This document shows, in pieces, positions 18,174 through 27,281 of a DNA stretch of 64,000 nucleotides. The translations under genes and the position numbers were made by a program. How positions within the stretch are numbered: the stretch's first letter is position 1; every line of letters starts with the position of its first letter. Source of the stretch: an uncultured Clostridia bacterium (GTDB lineage: Bacteria; Bacillota; Clostridia; Christensenellales; Borkfalkiaceae); assembly GCA_934796775.1 (NCBI GenBank), contig CAKVPH010000004.1, positions 1-64,000 on the forward strand, written 5' to 3'. The notes beneath the pieces are model-generated. The model was not told where the DNA came from. It worked only from the letters and a program-made list of their open reading frames with translations, and ran no database searches.

Positions 18174-19018
18174 ATTTTAAACGCGCCCGCCGTCATACCC
18201 TGTATGAACTGTTTGGACGTAAAGCCGAACAAAACGAGTATGGGAAGCGACACGATAACGTATCCCGCAAGCGCGGGTGCGTAGTATTGATTCATCTTAT
18301 AAAAATAATCGGTAAACGACTGCAAATTCACGGATATGGTGAATTTTGCTTCGTCATGCAGTATCATAAGCGGCCACAGATAGTCATTCCAACTGGTCAT
18401 AAAGTTCATTAAAAACAACGTCATAACCATGGGAACGGAAAGCGGCACGGTGATTTTGATAAACTGAACGGCTGAGTTTGCGCCGTCTATTTCGGCGGCT
18501 TCCAAAAGACCTTTGGGCAGCGAATCGAAATACCCGCGAAGAAGCATTATACCAAAAGGCACAAGCCCTGCCGCCTGCGGCACTATTACGCCCAGAAACG
18601 AGTCGTACATTTTAAAAGTAACCGATACCAGAACGTATTTTGAAGTTAAAATAAGTATGCTCGGCATCATCATAAGCGCAACGGTTAAAGAGTAAACGAT
18701 CTCTTTGCCTTTAAAAGAAAATCTTGAAAAAGCATAGCCGCCCATTGCCGACAGCAAAACGCACATAACGCTTATGGATATGCTTACAAAAAACGAGTTG
18801 AATATACTGTTTTTTACGTAAAGCCAAGCTATTTCGTAGTTTTCAAAATGCAACGGGAAAGTAAACGTTATGGGAGAATATACTTCCTGCTCGTAGTCTT
18901 TAAAACTCTTTATAATAAGCGTTAAAAAGGGATAAACGACCAAAGCGCAAAGTATAAAAACGGCTATTTGCAGCGCAATTTGCGAGCGCATTATTTTTTT
19001 GCGTTTTACTTTGTTCAT
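18170..19018 (-). CDS. CUT1 sugar ABC transporter permease (MalG/ThuG type)
   Basis: 282 residues with six predicted membrane helices. The cytoplasmic coupling loop has the EAA signature (LLEAAEIDGANSAVQFIKITVPL). It forms the transport channel with the permease encoded just upstream, overlapping by 4 nt. The C-terminal FIQGMTAGAFKM tail is typical of MalG-like subunits. No ATPase gene is present in the locus, so a shared MsiK/MalK-type ATPase encoded elsewhere must energise it. Confidence 0.93.
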   Translation of the reverse strand: MNKVKRKKIMRSQIALQIAVFILCALVVYPFLTLIIKSFKDYEQEVYSPITFTFPLHFENYEIAWLYVKNSIFNSFFVSISISVMCVLLSAMGGYAFSRFSFKGKEIVYSLTVALMMMPSILILTSKYVLVSVTFKMYDSFLGVIVPQAAGLVPFGIMLLRGYFDSLPKGLLEAAEIDGANSAVQFIKITVPLSVPMVMTLFLMNFMTSWNDYLWPLMILHDEAKFTISVNLQSFTDYFYKMNQYYAPALAGYVIVSLPILVLFGFTSKQFIQGMTAGAFKM

Positions 19019-19911
19019 ACCGTTTCCTCCTGCGCTCTTTTGGTTATTCTGTTAGATATTACGGTAAGCGCAAAGGTGATTATAAACAGCACTACGCCTA
19101 TAGCCGATGCTTCGCCGAGTTTTGAATAGCCGTAAGTTTTCATGTACAGCATATACCCGGGAACCGTGGTTGAGTTGTTAGGTCCGCCGTCGGTTATTAT
19201 CAACTGATAGTCGAAGTTCTGCACTCCGTTTACAAGCCCTACTACAAAAAAGTATTTTATCTGTCCTACAAGCAGCGGTAAATCAATATACCATACACGT
19301 TTGAACGTGGTTATTCCGTCAAGTTTTGCCGCCTCTATGCAGGATTCGGGTATAGCCTGAAGCCCCGAAAGATAAATTAAAAATCCTATGCCGCCTACCC
19401 ATGGAAAGTTGGTCATGATTATTGAAAATTTAGACCATTCTTCCGAGAAATACCAGGCGTTTGGTTTTGCTCCGAAAGCGGACAAAATTATATTTATCAA
19501 GCCTTCTTCGGTACCTAAAAGAATTACGTTCTTCCATAAAAGTATAATTACCATTCCGGGAACGAGCGCGGGTATAAGGAATAAATAGCGATATACCTTT
19601 GCAGCCTTTTTAGATACCATGTTGAACAAAAACTCTGCAAGCATTATGGTTGCGGCGTTTGACGTTATAAGACTGAAAAATATGATTATAACCATATTTT
19701 TAAGCGCTTTGTAAAAAATTTCGTCGGTAAATATGGCTTTATAGTTATCAAACCATACCCACTCGGTTTTGCCTGCGGCAGACCATTCGGTAAAAGATTT
19801 GAATATTGCCGAAAACGCAGGATAAACGCAGAATATGCACACAACGCCGAGCGGGATAATCAGCCATATTACCGCGTTTAAAAATTGATGTTTCTTTTTA
19901 ATTCCGCTCAT
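19015..19911 (-). CDS. CUT1 sugar ABC transporter permease (MalF/ThuF type)
   Basis: 298 residues, six membrane helices, with the EAA loop IPESCIEAAKLDGITTFKRV near residue 190. It starts 3 nt after the binding protein gene. It pairs with the MalG-type permease and receives substrate from the binding protein. Confidence 0.93.
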   Translation of the reverse strand: MSGIKKKHQFLNAVIWLIIPLGVVCIFCVYPAFSAIFKSFTEWSAAGKTEWVWFDNYKAIFTDEIFYKALKNMVIIIFFSLITSNAATIMLAEFLFNMVSKKAAKVYRYLFLIPALVPGMVIILLWKNVILLGTEEGLINIILSAFGAKPNAWYFSEEWSKFSIIMTNFPWVGGIGFLIYLSGLQAIPESCIEAAKLDGITTFKRVWYIDLPLLVGQIKYFFVVGLVNGVQNFDYQLIITDGGPNNSTTVPGYMLYMKTYGYSKLGEASAIGVVLFIITFALTVISNRITKRAQEETV

Positions 19912-19914
19912 CGG

Positions 19915-21366
19915 TTATAAGCTCCAACCGTATTTTTTGCTCATATTTTCTATTGTTTCGGGAAGAAGTCCTTTTAACAAGCCTACTATATAGCCCTTTT
20001 CGCCGTTATGGTTTTTGCCGTAGAATTCGCCCATTCCCTTTTCGTAGGTGTCGTAAAATTCCTGTCCGAACGAGTTGAAAAGGTTTATCGCGCTCCACAT
20101 AACCGAATCGGGATTTTTCATATCTTCTTCGTACTGAGCGGAAAGCTCGTTGAATATAGCCGTTTTGTTGTCGGCAACGTTTAACGGAAGAGCAAACCCT
20201 AAATCGTTTACCATTCTGGAGTTGTTTTCGGGCGCGGTCAAGAATTTAAGAAAATCTACGCACGCGTCAACGGCGTCCTGCCCTTTGTTTATCGCGGTGT
20301 TAGTTACCCAGTATGCAGTAGAAAGACCGGCACTGCCCCTTACTACGGTGTGTCCGCCATATTCGGAAGCGGCTTCGTCAAGCGCGGGATAGCCGCTGAT
20401 TCTTAATTTGTTTTTAAGACCGCGGTAAGCTATTCTCATATTGTTACCAAGTCCGTCGGTTATGGCAAGCTGCCCTTTTGCAAATTTAGAAGCCGTGTCG
20501 TATGCCAAATAGTTTTCGGGATAATACGAAGCCTTTAAATAACACAAATCCAAGAATTCGGCAAATTCGGGATCGTCATAGCTCCATTTGCCTTGCTTTT
20601 GAGCCTTTGCAAGCTCATAAGCCGAAACCATTCCGTTGCCGTCAAGGTCAAATTCTTTTACCTTGGACGCATAAACCGAAGTATTTAAAAAAATTTCAAG
20701 CCAAAATCCCTGATGCAAATAAACTTCGGCATTGATTTTTCCCGCTTCTTTTGCCGCCTTTAAAGTTTGAAGGCAGGTTTTAAATTCAGAAAAAGTCTGC
20801 GGAATTTCGGTTATTCCCGCCGCCGCAAGTATATCGGCATTGTACATAAGCCCGACCGTAACTTTATCAAGACAAGCGTAATAAATCTTGCCGTCGGAAG
20901 CTTTTGTTCCGTCAAGTTCCTGCTTGTTGTATAGATCCCCCCACTTGGGCGAGCCTTCGGCATAAGTGTTAGGCGTATCGAAATACGGCGTTAAATCAAC
21001 GTACCAGCCCTTGCCTAAATCGTCGTTTATTACGCCGCCTGCCTGAAATAACATATCGGGCGCAGTACCTGCGTCTAAAAGTCCGGTTATTGCAGAACGC
21101 ATGCCGTTAAGCGAGTTGCGGTTTATTACAACTTCGAACTTATCGTTTTTGTCGCTCCACTCTTTGGCAAGCTTTTCCAAAGTATTGTACGGATAAGGGT
21201 TTGCCGCACTCTGATTCATGCTGAGCGTGCTGTTATAGTTGCCGCTTCCCCCGCCGCCGTCAAAATATAATTTGATCTTATCGTTTTTCTTCCCGCACGA
21301 AACGGATAAGAACGCAACCTGCAAAACTACAATAATCATTATTAATATGCTTACTGTCTTTTTCAT
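19915..21366 (-). CDS. Extracellular sugar-binding lipoprotein of a CUT1 ABC transporter
   Basis: 483 residues. A signal peptide with lipobox (SVSCGKKND) precedes a family 1 solute-binding fold, with features such as GLLDAGTAPDMLFQ and a C-terminal FLKFLTAPENNSRMV segment. It is the first gene of the leftward locus, with AAAGGGAGG before the ATG and its own promoter at 21470-21498. The substrate is unknown; the linked GH29 and GH78 enzymes elsewhere in the window and the secreted paralogues suggest a plant or host glycan fragment. Confidence 0.92.
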   Translation of the reverse strand: MKKTVSILIMIIVVLQVAFLSVSCGKKNDKIKLYFDGGGGSGNYNSTLSMNQSAANPYPYNTLEKLAKEWSDKNDKFEVVINRNSLNGMRSAITGLLDAGTAPDMLFQAGGVINDDLGKGWYVDLTPYFDTPNTYAEGSPKWGDLYNKQELDGTKASDGKIYYACLDKVTVGLMYNADILAAAGITEIPQTFSEFKTCLQTLKAAKEAGKINAEVYLHQGFWLEIFLNTSVYASKVKEFDLDGNGMVSAYELAKAQKQGKWSYDDPEFAEFLDLCYLKASYYPENYLAYDTASKFAKGQLAITDGLGNNMRIAYRGLKNKLRISGYPALDEAASEYGGHTVVRGSAGLSTAYWVTNTAINKGQDAVDACVDFLKFLTAPENNSRMVNDLGFALPLNVADNKTAIFNELSAQYEEDMKNPDSVMWSAINLFNSFGQEFYDTYEKGMGEFYGKNHNGEKGYIVGLLKGLLPETIENMSKKYGWSL

Positions 21367-21443
21367 TTTCTGCCTCCCTTTAAAGCCGCTTTAAATAAAG
21401 AGAAGGTTTTCTCATTTATTTTTTCAGCGCGTTTTCGTATTTA

Positions 21444-21458
21444 TGAAACTTTGTTTCA
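21444..21458. promoter_or_regulatory. Palindromic operator candidate
   Basis: TGAAAC-TTT-GTTTCA, a perfect inverted repeat lying a few nt downstream of the expected transcription start of the sugar operon. It is a plausible repressor site, most likely for the ROK regulator at the end of the locus. A related half site (ATGAAACGTGCT) lies at 10675-10686, between the oxidoreductase and ROK genes. Confidence 0.5.
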
Positions 21459-21469
21459 AAAGTATTTTT

Positions 21470-21498
21470 ATCATAGCACATATTGTTTAGCTTGTCAA
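21470..21498 (-). promoter_or_regulatory. Sigma-A promoter of the sugar transport operon
   Basis: Read leftward: TTGACA (21498-21493), a 17-nt spacer, TATGAT (21475-21470), upstream of the binding protein gene. Confidence 0.7.
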
Positions 21499-21723
21499 TA
21501 CCTTTTTGAAATTTTGTTGCAAAAATTTTTTAAAATGCAATTTTTTAATATTAAATTGCGTTAAAAAGCATTGTGCGTACAGCACAAGTGTATTTTTATT
21601 GATTTTGCAAAAAATAAAGCATGAACAACGGCAAAACATAGGATACACATATAGTGTGCTTAATTTTGCGGTAAAAATTAAAAGAGCGCAAAATAAAAAT
21701 AAAAAGCAAACGGGAAAAAACCA

Positions 21724-21752
21724 TTGCTTTTTTTATAAAAATAAGATATGAT
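21724..21752 (+). promoter_or_regulatory. Probable mgsA promoter
   Basis: TTGCTT (21724-21729), 17-nt spacer, TATGAT (21747-21752), 32 nt before the mgsA start. A second overlapping TATAAT lies just downstream. Confidence 0.5.
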
Positions 21753-21784
21753 ATAATTATAATTCAATGAGGGAGAAACTAAAA

Positions 21785-22156
21785 ATGAAAACGATAGCAC
21801 TTATCGCGCACGACAATAAAAAGAAAGATATAATACACTGGGCGGAAGAGAACAAAAAAGAGCTTTCACGGTTTAATCTTTGCGGCACGGGAACGACGGC
21901 AAAACTCGTATCCGAAGCGACAGGGTTAAAAGTTACGGGGTATTTATCCGGACCGCTCGGCGGCGATTTGGAGATAGGCGCAAAGGTTGCAGAAGGCAAA
22001 ATTGACGTAGTAGTTTTCTTTTGGGATCCGCTTCAGGCACAACCGCACGATCCCGACGTAAAAGCATTACTTAGAATTGCGGTAGTTTACGATATTCCTA
22101 TTGCTACCAACCGCTCCACCGCAACTTACGTTCTGCATTCCGATTTACTTAAATAG
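21785..22156 (+). CDS. mgsA: Methylglyoxal synthase
   Basis: 123 residues. It converts dihydroxyacetone phosphate to methylglyoxal and phosphate, a bypass of lower glycolysis under phosphate limitation. Conserved features include GTGTTA (phosphate binding), GPLGGD with the catalytic Asp61, FFWDPLQAQPHDPDV and IATNRSTA. The ATG at 21785 is preferred over one 18 nt upstream because AGGGAG lies within the longer version at the right distance. Free-standing; a repeat block follows. Confidence 0.93.
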   Translation: MKTIALIAHDNKKKDIIHWAEENKKELSRFNLCGTGTTAKLVSEATGLKVTGYLSGPLGGDLEIGAKVAEGKIDVVVFFWDPLQAQPHDPDVKALLRIAVVYDIPIATNRSTATYVLHSDLLK

Positions 22157-22345
22157 TCGCAGCGTAACGGCAGTGTGACTCTGGCAACGTAACGGCAGCG
22201 TGACGCTGCACCCGAGCTGCCTCTTATAAGCTTTTCGCAAAAACATAAAGCAACTACTCGTTAAAGCTTTTTATAACTCAAAGCTTTAATAATCGACTTA
22301 TAGCGCGGGATTTATGCAAGGCTTCCCCGCAACGTAACGCTACAT
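22157..22345. other. Intergenic segment with degenerate repeat fragments
   Basis: No gene is visible. It contains short copies of pieces found in the downstream long repeats (GCAGCGTGACGCTGCACCCG at 22187-22206) and one exact core of the dispersed motif at about 22288-22303. Confidence 0.6.
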
Positions 22346-22811
22346 CTTGGCTACCACTTATAAGCTTACTGGTAAAACAAAACCACAACTCGTTTTAGCT
22401 TTTGCGAGTGCAAGGCTTCCCCGCTTGGGGAAGCTGGCAATGCGTAGCACTGACTGAAGAGGATTTCTTATAATTAAAGCTGCGACAAGCATAACGCTTA
22501 ACCTTGGCAGCGTGACGCTGCACCCGAGCTGATACTTATAAATTCTTTAAATAAAAATAATGTTACAACTCGTTTTTATTTTTATAATAAACAATTAAAT
22601 AATCGTAGCGGGCGGATAGTATCCGCCCGTTTGGTTTATTCATGCCTAACTTTATTGCGGGAAGATAATATCTTCCCCTACAACTATTTTTAATTATGAT
22701 TTAATCTTATTATTAGAAATCCTCTCTCGCCATCTGCGCTAACGCTTGATGCCACTCTCCCCAACAGGGGAAAGCTTATTTAATTCTAAAGCTTTAATAA
22801 TCAACCTATAG
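22346..22811. repeat. Long intergenic repeat, copy A (about 466 bp)
   Basis: Aligns almost end to end with 22938-23398, offset about 590 bp. Internal hairpins include GCTTCCCC...GGGGAAGC at 22413-22432, CGGGCGGATA...TATCCGCCCG at 22609-22629, and GGGAAGATAATATCTTCCCC at about 22659-22678. It ends in a variant of the dispersed 17-bp motif. No open frame is shared by the copies. Confidence 0.85.
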
Positions 22812-22824
22812 GCTGATTTCATGT

Positions 22825-22937
22825 AAGGCTTCCACGCTTGGGGAAGCTGGCAATGCGTAGCACTGACTGAAGAGGATTTCTTATAATTAAAGCTGCGACA
22901 AGCATAACGCTTAACCTTGGCAGCGTGACGCTGCACC
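22825..22937. repeat. Partial copy C of the long repeat
   Basis: About 113 bp nearly identical (one mismatch seen) to 22411-22523 of copy A, placed between copies A and B. A nested duplication of the hairpin segment. Confidence 0.8.
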
Positions 22938-23398
22938 CTTGGCTACCACTTATAAGCTTACTGGTAAAACAAAACCACAACTCGTTTTAGCTTTTGCGAG
23001 TGCAAGGCTTCCCCGCTTGGGGAAGCTGTCGGCGGCGAATTTTTGTGAGCCGCTGACTGAAGAGGATTTCTTATAATTAAAGCTGCGACAAGCATAACGC
23101 TTGACCTTGGCAGCGGGTTCTGCCCCCGAGCTGATACTTATAAATTCTTTAAATAAAAATAATGTTACAACTTGTTTTAATTTTTATAATAAACAATTAA
23201 AAAATCGTAGCGGGCGGATATCCGCCCGTTTGGTTTATTCAAGCCTACTTTATTGCGGGAAGATAATATCTTCCCCTACAATTATTTTTAATTATGATTT
23301 AATCTTATTATCAGAAATCCTCTATCGGCGCATTTGCGCCACTTTCTCCAACGGGAGAAAGCTTATTTAATTCTAAAGCTTTAATAATCAACTTATAG
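22938..23398. repeat. Long intergenic repeat, copy B (about 461 bp)
   Basis: Second full copy. It differs from copy A mainly in the hairpin loop (23028-23054: a GTCGGCGGC/GCCGCTGAC stem replaces the shorter version) and in small indels. The ends of the copies coincide with the dispersed motif (23382-23398). Confidence 0.85.
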
Positions 23399-23569
23399 CG
23401 CGGGCAGACAGCCGAAATTGCCAAAAACATAAATATTTTCAGCAACAAAGATCTTTTAAAAGATCCCATTTTTCTTTTCGCCTTTTATTCGATGTGTAGT
23501 TGCAGGTTATCTTCAAACTGTAATCAATGGCAACTAAAATCTAAAACAAAAAAATATTTTTTCAGCACA
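23399..23569. other. Intergenic spacer before the secA terminator
   Basis: No gene seen. It holds a perfect 16-bp palindrome GATCTTTTAAAAGATC at 23450-23465. Confidence 0.5.
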
Positions 23570-23608
23570 AAAAAAGACTGATTTGAAGCGTACCCACTGC
23601 AATCAGCC
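23570..23608 (-). terminator. secA terminator
   Basis: A GGCTGATT/AATCAGTC stem with a 17-nt loop, then a T run read leftward, 30 bp beyond the secA stop. Confidence 0.75.
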
Positions 23609-23637
23609 TTTTTTATTTTAAATTTTAAAAATATTAT

Positions 23638-26328
23638 TTATTCGTTTTTGCCGCAGCAGTTTTTATATTTTTTGCCGCTGCCGCAAGGACAAGGATCATT
23701 ACGCCCTACAGTTTGTTTTTTAACGACGGTACGCTGCTGCGCATCTAAACTGCCGCCGTTTTCGATATACTGACGGGGACGTTCTTCTTTCTTGGGAACT
23801 TTTTCAACTTCAATCTTCAAAAGATATTTAACGGTGTCTTCCTGAATGCTTGCAGTCATTTCTTCAAACATTTCAAGACCTTCTTTTTTATAAGAAATCA
23901 ACGGGTCTTCGTTACCGTAAGCACGGAGCGATATTCCGCGCTTTAATTTATCCATTGCGTCGATATGGTCTATCCACTTAGTATCCACGTTTTTAAGAAG
24001 AATAATTCTTTCTACTTCGTGATAATCTATGCCCTTTTCTTTATAATCTTCAATCTTTTTCTCGTAGCACTCGATAACTTTTTCAATTATCTTATTGAGC
24101 AGGAATTTGTAATCCCAGTTCATAAGTTTTTCGCGGTCTACGTAGTTAGTGCCTACGGGAAGAACTCTTTCTTCAAGATGTTTATTAAGGGCGGCTTCGT
24201 CCCACTTGGTGGGATCGTCTGCGGAGTTGACCGTTTCGTTTACGATCATCGTTACGTAATCGGGTATGAGATTTAAAATATCCTGGTGGATATTTTCGCC
24301 GCGCAACACCTTCATTCTCTCCTCGTACATAACTATACGCTGACGGTTCATTACGTCGTCGTAACCGAGAATGTGTTTTCTTATGCCGAAGTTCTTGCCC
24401 TCGATGGTTCTTTGTGCGTTTTCGATAGAACGCGAAAGCATTTTTGCTTCGATAGGCGTGTTTTCGTCAACTTTAAACAGCGTATATATTCTTTGCAGTC
24501 TTTCGCCGCCGAATCTTTCGGCAAGATCGTCTTCAAGCGAAATATAGAATCTTGATTCGCCGGGATCGCCCTGACGACCTGCACGACCGCGCAACTGGTT
24601 ATCTATACGTCTGGATTCGTGACGCTCGGTACCCAAAATATAAAGTCCGCCAAGGCGGGTAACTTCCTGTTTTTCCGCGTCGGTTATGCGTGAATGCTCT
24701 TCTAAAAGTTCGCGATAGGTTTTACGAACTTCGGCAACCTCTTCGGGAATATTCTGTATATAGGAAGTTGCAAGTTCGATAGTTTCTTCGTCTATGCCGC
24801 GGTTTCTTAAATCCTGCTTTGCAAGATATTCGGGGTTACCGCCGAGCAGAATATCCGTACCACGGCCTGCCATGTTGGTTGCGATAGTTACCGCGCCGAG
24901 CTTACCTGCCTGAGCGATTATTTCAGCTTCGCGGCGGTGGTTTTTAGCGTTCAATATCTGGTGGCGAATTCTGCGTTTTAAAAGTTCGCGCGAGATCTCT
25001 TCGGATTTTTCAACCGTTACGGTACCGACAAGTATCGGCTGACCTTTTTCGTGTACGCGTTCGATATCTTCTACTATTGCGCGGATTTTACCTTTCATGG
25101 TAGAATATACCACGTCGGGATTATCCTTTCTTATCATAGGTTTGTTGGTAGGTATTTCCAGAACGTCAAGCCCGTAAATGGTCTTAAATTCTTCTTCTTC
25201 GGTCTTAGCCGTTCCCGTCATACCCGAAAGCTTGTGGTAAAGACGGAAATAATTCTGGAACGTAATGGTCGCCTGAGTCTGGTTTTCGTTTCTGATAACA
25301 ACCTTTTCTTTTGCTTCGATTGCCTGATGCAAACCGTCGGAATATCTTCTTCCGATCATCAGTCGGCCGGTGAATTCGTCAACGATTATAATTTCGTTGT
25401 CCTGCACGATATAGTCGTTGTCGCGCTTAAAGATAAAGTGCGCTTTTAACGCCTGCTGTATGTGGTGGTTGAGTTCTGCGTTTTCTATATCCGCAATGTT
25501 TGCCACGTTAAAAAATGCTTCGGCTTTTTTAGAACCGCTTTCGGTTATCTGAACGGATTTGTCTTTAACGTCTATGGTAAAATCTTCGTCTTTTACAAGC
25601 GTTCTTACAAATCTATCCGCAGTAACGTACATTTCGGAAGATTTATTACCTCTGCCCGAAATGATAAGCGGCGTTCTTGCTTCATCGATTAAAATGGAGT
25701 CCACTTCGTCGACGATTGCAAATTCAAGTCCGCGCTGAACCATTTGCTTGAGCGAAACTTTAAGATTGTCACGCAAATAATCGAAGCCGAACTCGTTGTT
25801 CGTTCCGTAAGTTATATCGCAGGCATAAGCTGCGCGTTTTGCATCGTCGTCCATTTCGTGTACGTTTACGCCTACGGTAAGACCTAAAAAGCGGTGAACT
25901 TTGCCCATCCACTCGGCGTCACGCTTGGCAAGGTAATCGTTTACCGTAACTATATGCACGCCTTTACCGTTTAACGCATTAAGGTATGCGGGAAGCGTAG
26001 CCATAAGAGTTTTACCTTCACCTGTTTTCAGTTCGGCAACACGCCCCTGGTGAACGCATATACCGCCCATTAACTGAACTTTGTAATGGCGCATGTTTAA
26101 AACTCTGTACGAAGCCTCCCTTACTACAGCAAAAGCTTCCGGCAAGAGCGAATCCAGCGTTTCGCCGCCTTCGATTCTCTTTTTAAACGCGTCCGTTTGC
26201 CCTTTAAGCTCGGCGTCCGTCATTTTTTCGTAAGTGGGCGACATCGCCATTATTTTATCCGCAATGGCACCTATTTTTTTTAAGCTGCGCCTTGAATCGG
26301 ATTCGAGAATGTATTTTATAAGCCCCAT
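23638..26328 (-). CDS. secA: Preprotein translocase ATPase SecA
   Basis: 896 residues, full length. It drives preproteins through SecYEG. The Walker A LKTGEGKTLMA near residue 100, the DEAD-like VDEVDSILIDEART near residue 207, GTDILLGG and the helicase motif GRAGRQGDPG are present. The C-terminus ends in the zinc-binding SEC-C motif CPCGSGKKYKNCC, the part that in other bacteria contacts SecB. A SecB-like gene is encoded divergently just upstream. Confidence 0.98.
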   Translation of the reverse strand: MGLIKYILESDSRRSLKKIGAIADKIMAMSPTYEKMTDAELKGQTDAFKKRIEGGETLDSLLPEAFAVVREASYRVLNMRHYKVQLMGGICVHQGRVAELKTGEGKTLMATLPAYLNALNGKGVHIVTVNDYLAKRDAEWMGKVHRFLGLTVGVNVHEMDDDAKRAAYACDITYGTNNEFGFDYLRDNLKVSLKQMVQRGLEFAIVDEVDSILIDEARTPLIISGRGNKSSEMYVTADRFVRTLVKDEDFTIDVKDKSVQITESGSKKAEAFFNVANIADIENAELNHHIQQALKAHFIFKRDNDYIVQDNEIIIVDEFTGRLMIGRRYSDGLHQAIEAKEKVVIRNENQTQATITFQNYFRLYHKLSGMTGTAKTEEEEFKTIYGLDVLEIPTNKPMIRKDNPDVVYSTMKGKIRAIVEDIERVHEKGQPILVGTVTVEKSEEISRELLKRRIRHQILNAKNHRREAEIIAQAGKLGAVTIATNMAGRGTDILLGGNPEYLAKQDLRNRGIDEETIELATSYIQNIPEEVAEVRKTYRELLEEHSRITDAEKQEVTRLGGLYILGTERHESRRIDNQLRGRAGRQGDPGESRFYISLEDDLAERFGGERLQRIYTLFKVDENTPIEAKMLSRSIENAQRTIEGKNFGIRKHILGYDDVMNRQRIVMYEERMKVLRGENIHQDILNLIPDYVTMIVNETVNSADDPTKWDEAALNKHLEERVLPVGTNYVDREKLMNWDYKFLLNKIIEKVIECYEKKIEDYKEKGIDYHEVERIILLKNVDTKWIDHIDAMDKLKRGISLRAYGNEDPLISYKKEGLEMFEEMTASIQEDTVKYLLKIEVEKVPKKEERPRQYIENGGSLDAQQRTVVKKQTVGRNDPCPCGSGKKYKNCCGKNE

Positions 26329-26635
26329 AAGTTGATTAACTCCTAAGTTGTTTTAACGATAATGCATACAACAAACGCATACCGTGTCAACTTATATTAT
26401 ACTTTATTTTTAGTTATAAGTAAATTGTTTCGCGCACATTTTAGCCTATTTTTTTATTTTTTAACTGTACATAAAACATTTTTCGCGGCATTTAAACCAC
26501 ATTAAGAAAAATTATAAGATTATTTTTTCTTTATAATTTTAAATCTTGCCGCCGACGTAGCTTTTTATCCGTACTTTTTACAGAACAATAATCAGGGAAA
26601 AATAATCGAGGAAAATTTTCTCTGCGCTTAAGCAC

Positions 26636-26664
26636 TTGACAAGAGTTTTTTTTTGGTATATAAT
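26636..26664 (+). promoter_or_regulatory. Consensus sigma-A promoter of the SecB-like gene
   Basis: TTGACA (26636-26641), 17-nt spacer, TATAAT (26659-26664). A perfect match at both boxes, indicating strong constitutive transcription. Confidence 0.85.
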
Positions 26665-26741
26665 GCAGGCATAAAATATAATGCAGACATAAACGGGTGA
26701 ATACCCGAAATTTAATCGGAATAAAAAAGGAAACATATAAA

Positions 26742-27167
26742 ATGGCACTTTCACTTGTATATTACAGAGTAAACGAACTTGAATTCAAGTTCAACGAATC
26801 GGTAAAACCCAACACTTCTTTTCAGATAAAACCTAAAATAGAGTGTAAGGTAGCAAAAAAAGACGAACTGCTGTTCGTCAATTTAACTTTGAAAATCAAT
26901 GAGGACATATCGTCACCCGTACCTTTTAACTTGAGAGTTCTGCTTGCCGGCACCTTCAAAGCTCAGGACGGCGGCGCGCTTGAAAGCGCAGACCAGAAAG
27001 CACAGGTAAACGAAGCTTTTGCAATTTTGTACCCCTACCTTCGCGCGGCGGTATCTTCGGTTACGGTCAACTTAAATATTCCGGCATATATTTTGCCCAC
27101 AATTATCCCCGAACAGTTAACCGAAAACGAATCTGTCGAAATCAAAAAGCCTTCCGACCTTAACTAA
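26742..27167 (+). CDS. SecB-like protein-export chaperone
   Basis: 141 residues. A beta-rich N-terminal half (FKFNESVKPNTSFQIKPKIE) is followed by the SecB-type C-terminal pattern: FNLRVLLAGTF, AFAILYPYLRAAVSSVTVNL and PAYILPTI, comparable with the ILFPYARE and LPP blocks of proteobacterial SecB. Canonical SecB is uncommon in Bacillota; SecB-like relatives (for example DUF1149) are known. The divergent secA neighbour with an intact SEC-C tail supports a role in export. The ATG at 26742 is set by AAGGA upstream. The alternative is another SecB-fold protein, such as an antitoxin chaperone, but no toxin-antitoxin genes are adjacent. Confidence 0.65.
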   Translation: MALSLVYYRVNELEFKFNESVKPNTSFQIKPKIECKVAKKDELLFVNLTLKINEDISSPVPFNLRVLLAGTFKAQDGGALESADQKAQVNEAFAILYPYLRAAVSSVTVNLNIPAYILPTIIPEQLTENESVEIKKPSDLN

Positions 27168-27185
27168 AGATTAAATTTAAGCTAT

Positions 27186-27218
27186 AACGGCGTAACGTTT
27201 AAAAGTGCGCCGTTTTTG
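27186..27218 (+). terminator. Terminator of the SecB-like gene
   Basis: AACGGCG/CGCCGTT stem followed by a T-rich tract. Confidence 0.75.
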
Positions 27219-27252
27219 TTTGCTTTTTATTTAATATTTATAAAAAGTGCCG

Positions 27253-27269
27253 CTATAAGTCGATTATCG
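27253..27269 (+). repeat. Dispersed 17-bp motif, consensus copy
   Basis: CTATAAGTCGATTATCG, exact complement of the copies at 37446-37462 and 38888-38904. Located between convergent gene ends. Confidence 0.8.
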
Positions 27270-27281
27270 CATATTTTAGTT

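Noticed and set aside
9581..21366. Missing ABC ATPase as evidence of a broken transporter
   Set aside because: CUT1 sugar systems of Bacillota commonly use a shared ATPase encoded elsewhere.
21506..21751. 81-residue frame before mgsA
   Set aside because: AT-rich composition, Lys/Asn run translation, no ribosome binding site, and it overlaps the mgsA promoter.
23101..23370. 89-residue open frame in the repeat block
   Set aside because: It lies across non-coding repeats, has no ribosome binding site, and is not preserved in the other copy.
22346..23398. CRISPR-like array
   Set aside because: Repeats are about 460 bp, few, and nested; there are no short regular repeats with unique spacers and no cas genes.
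25051..25449. 132-residue frame opposite secA
   Set aside because: A shadow of the secA reading frame with no start signal.
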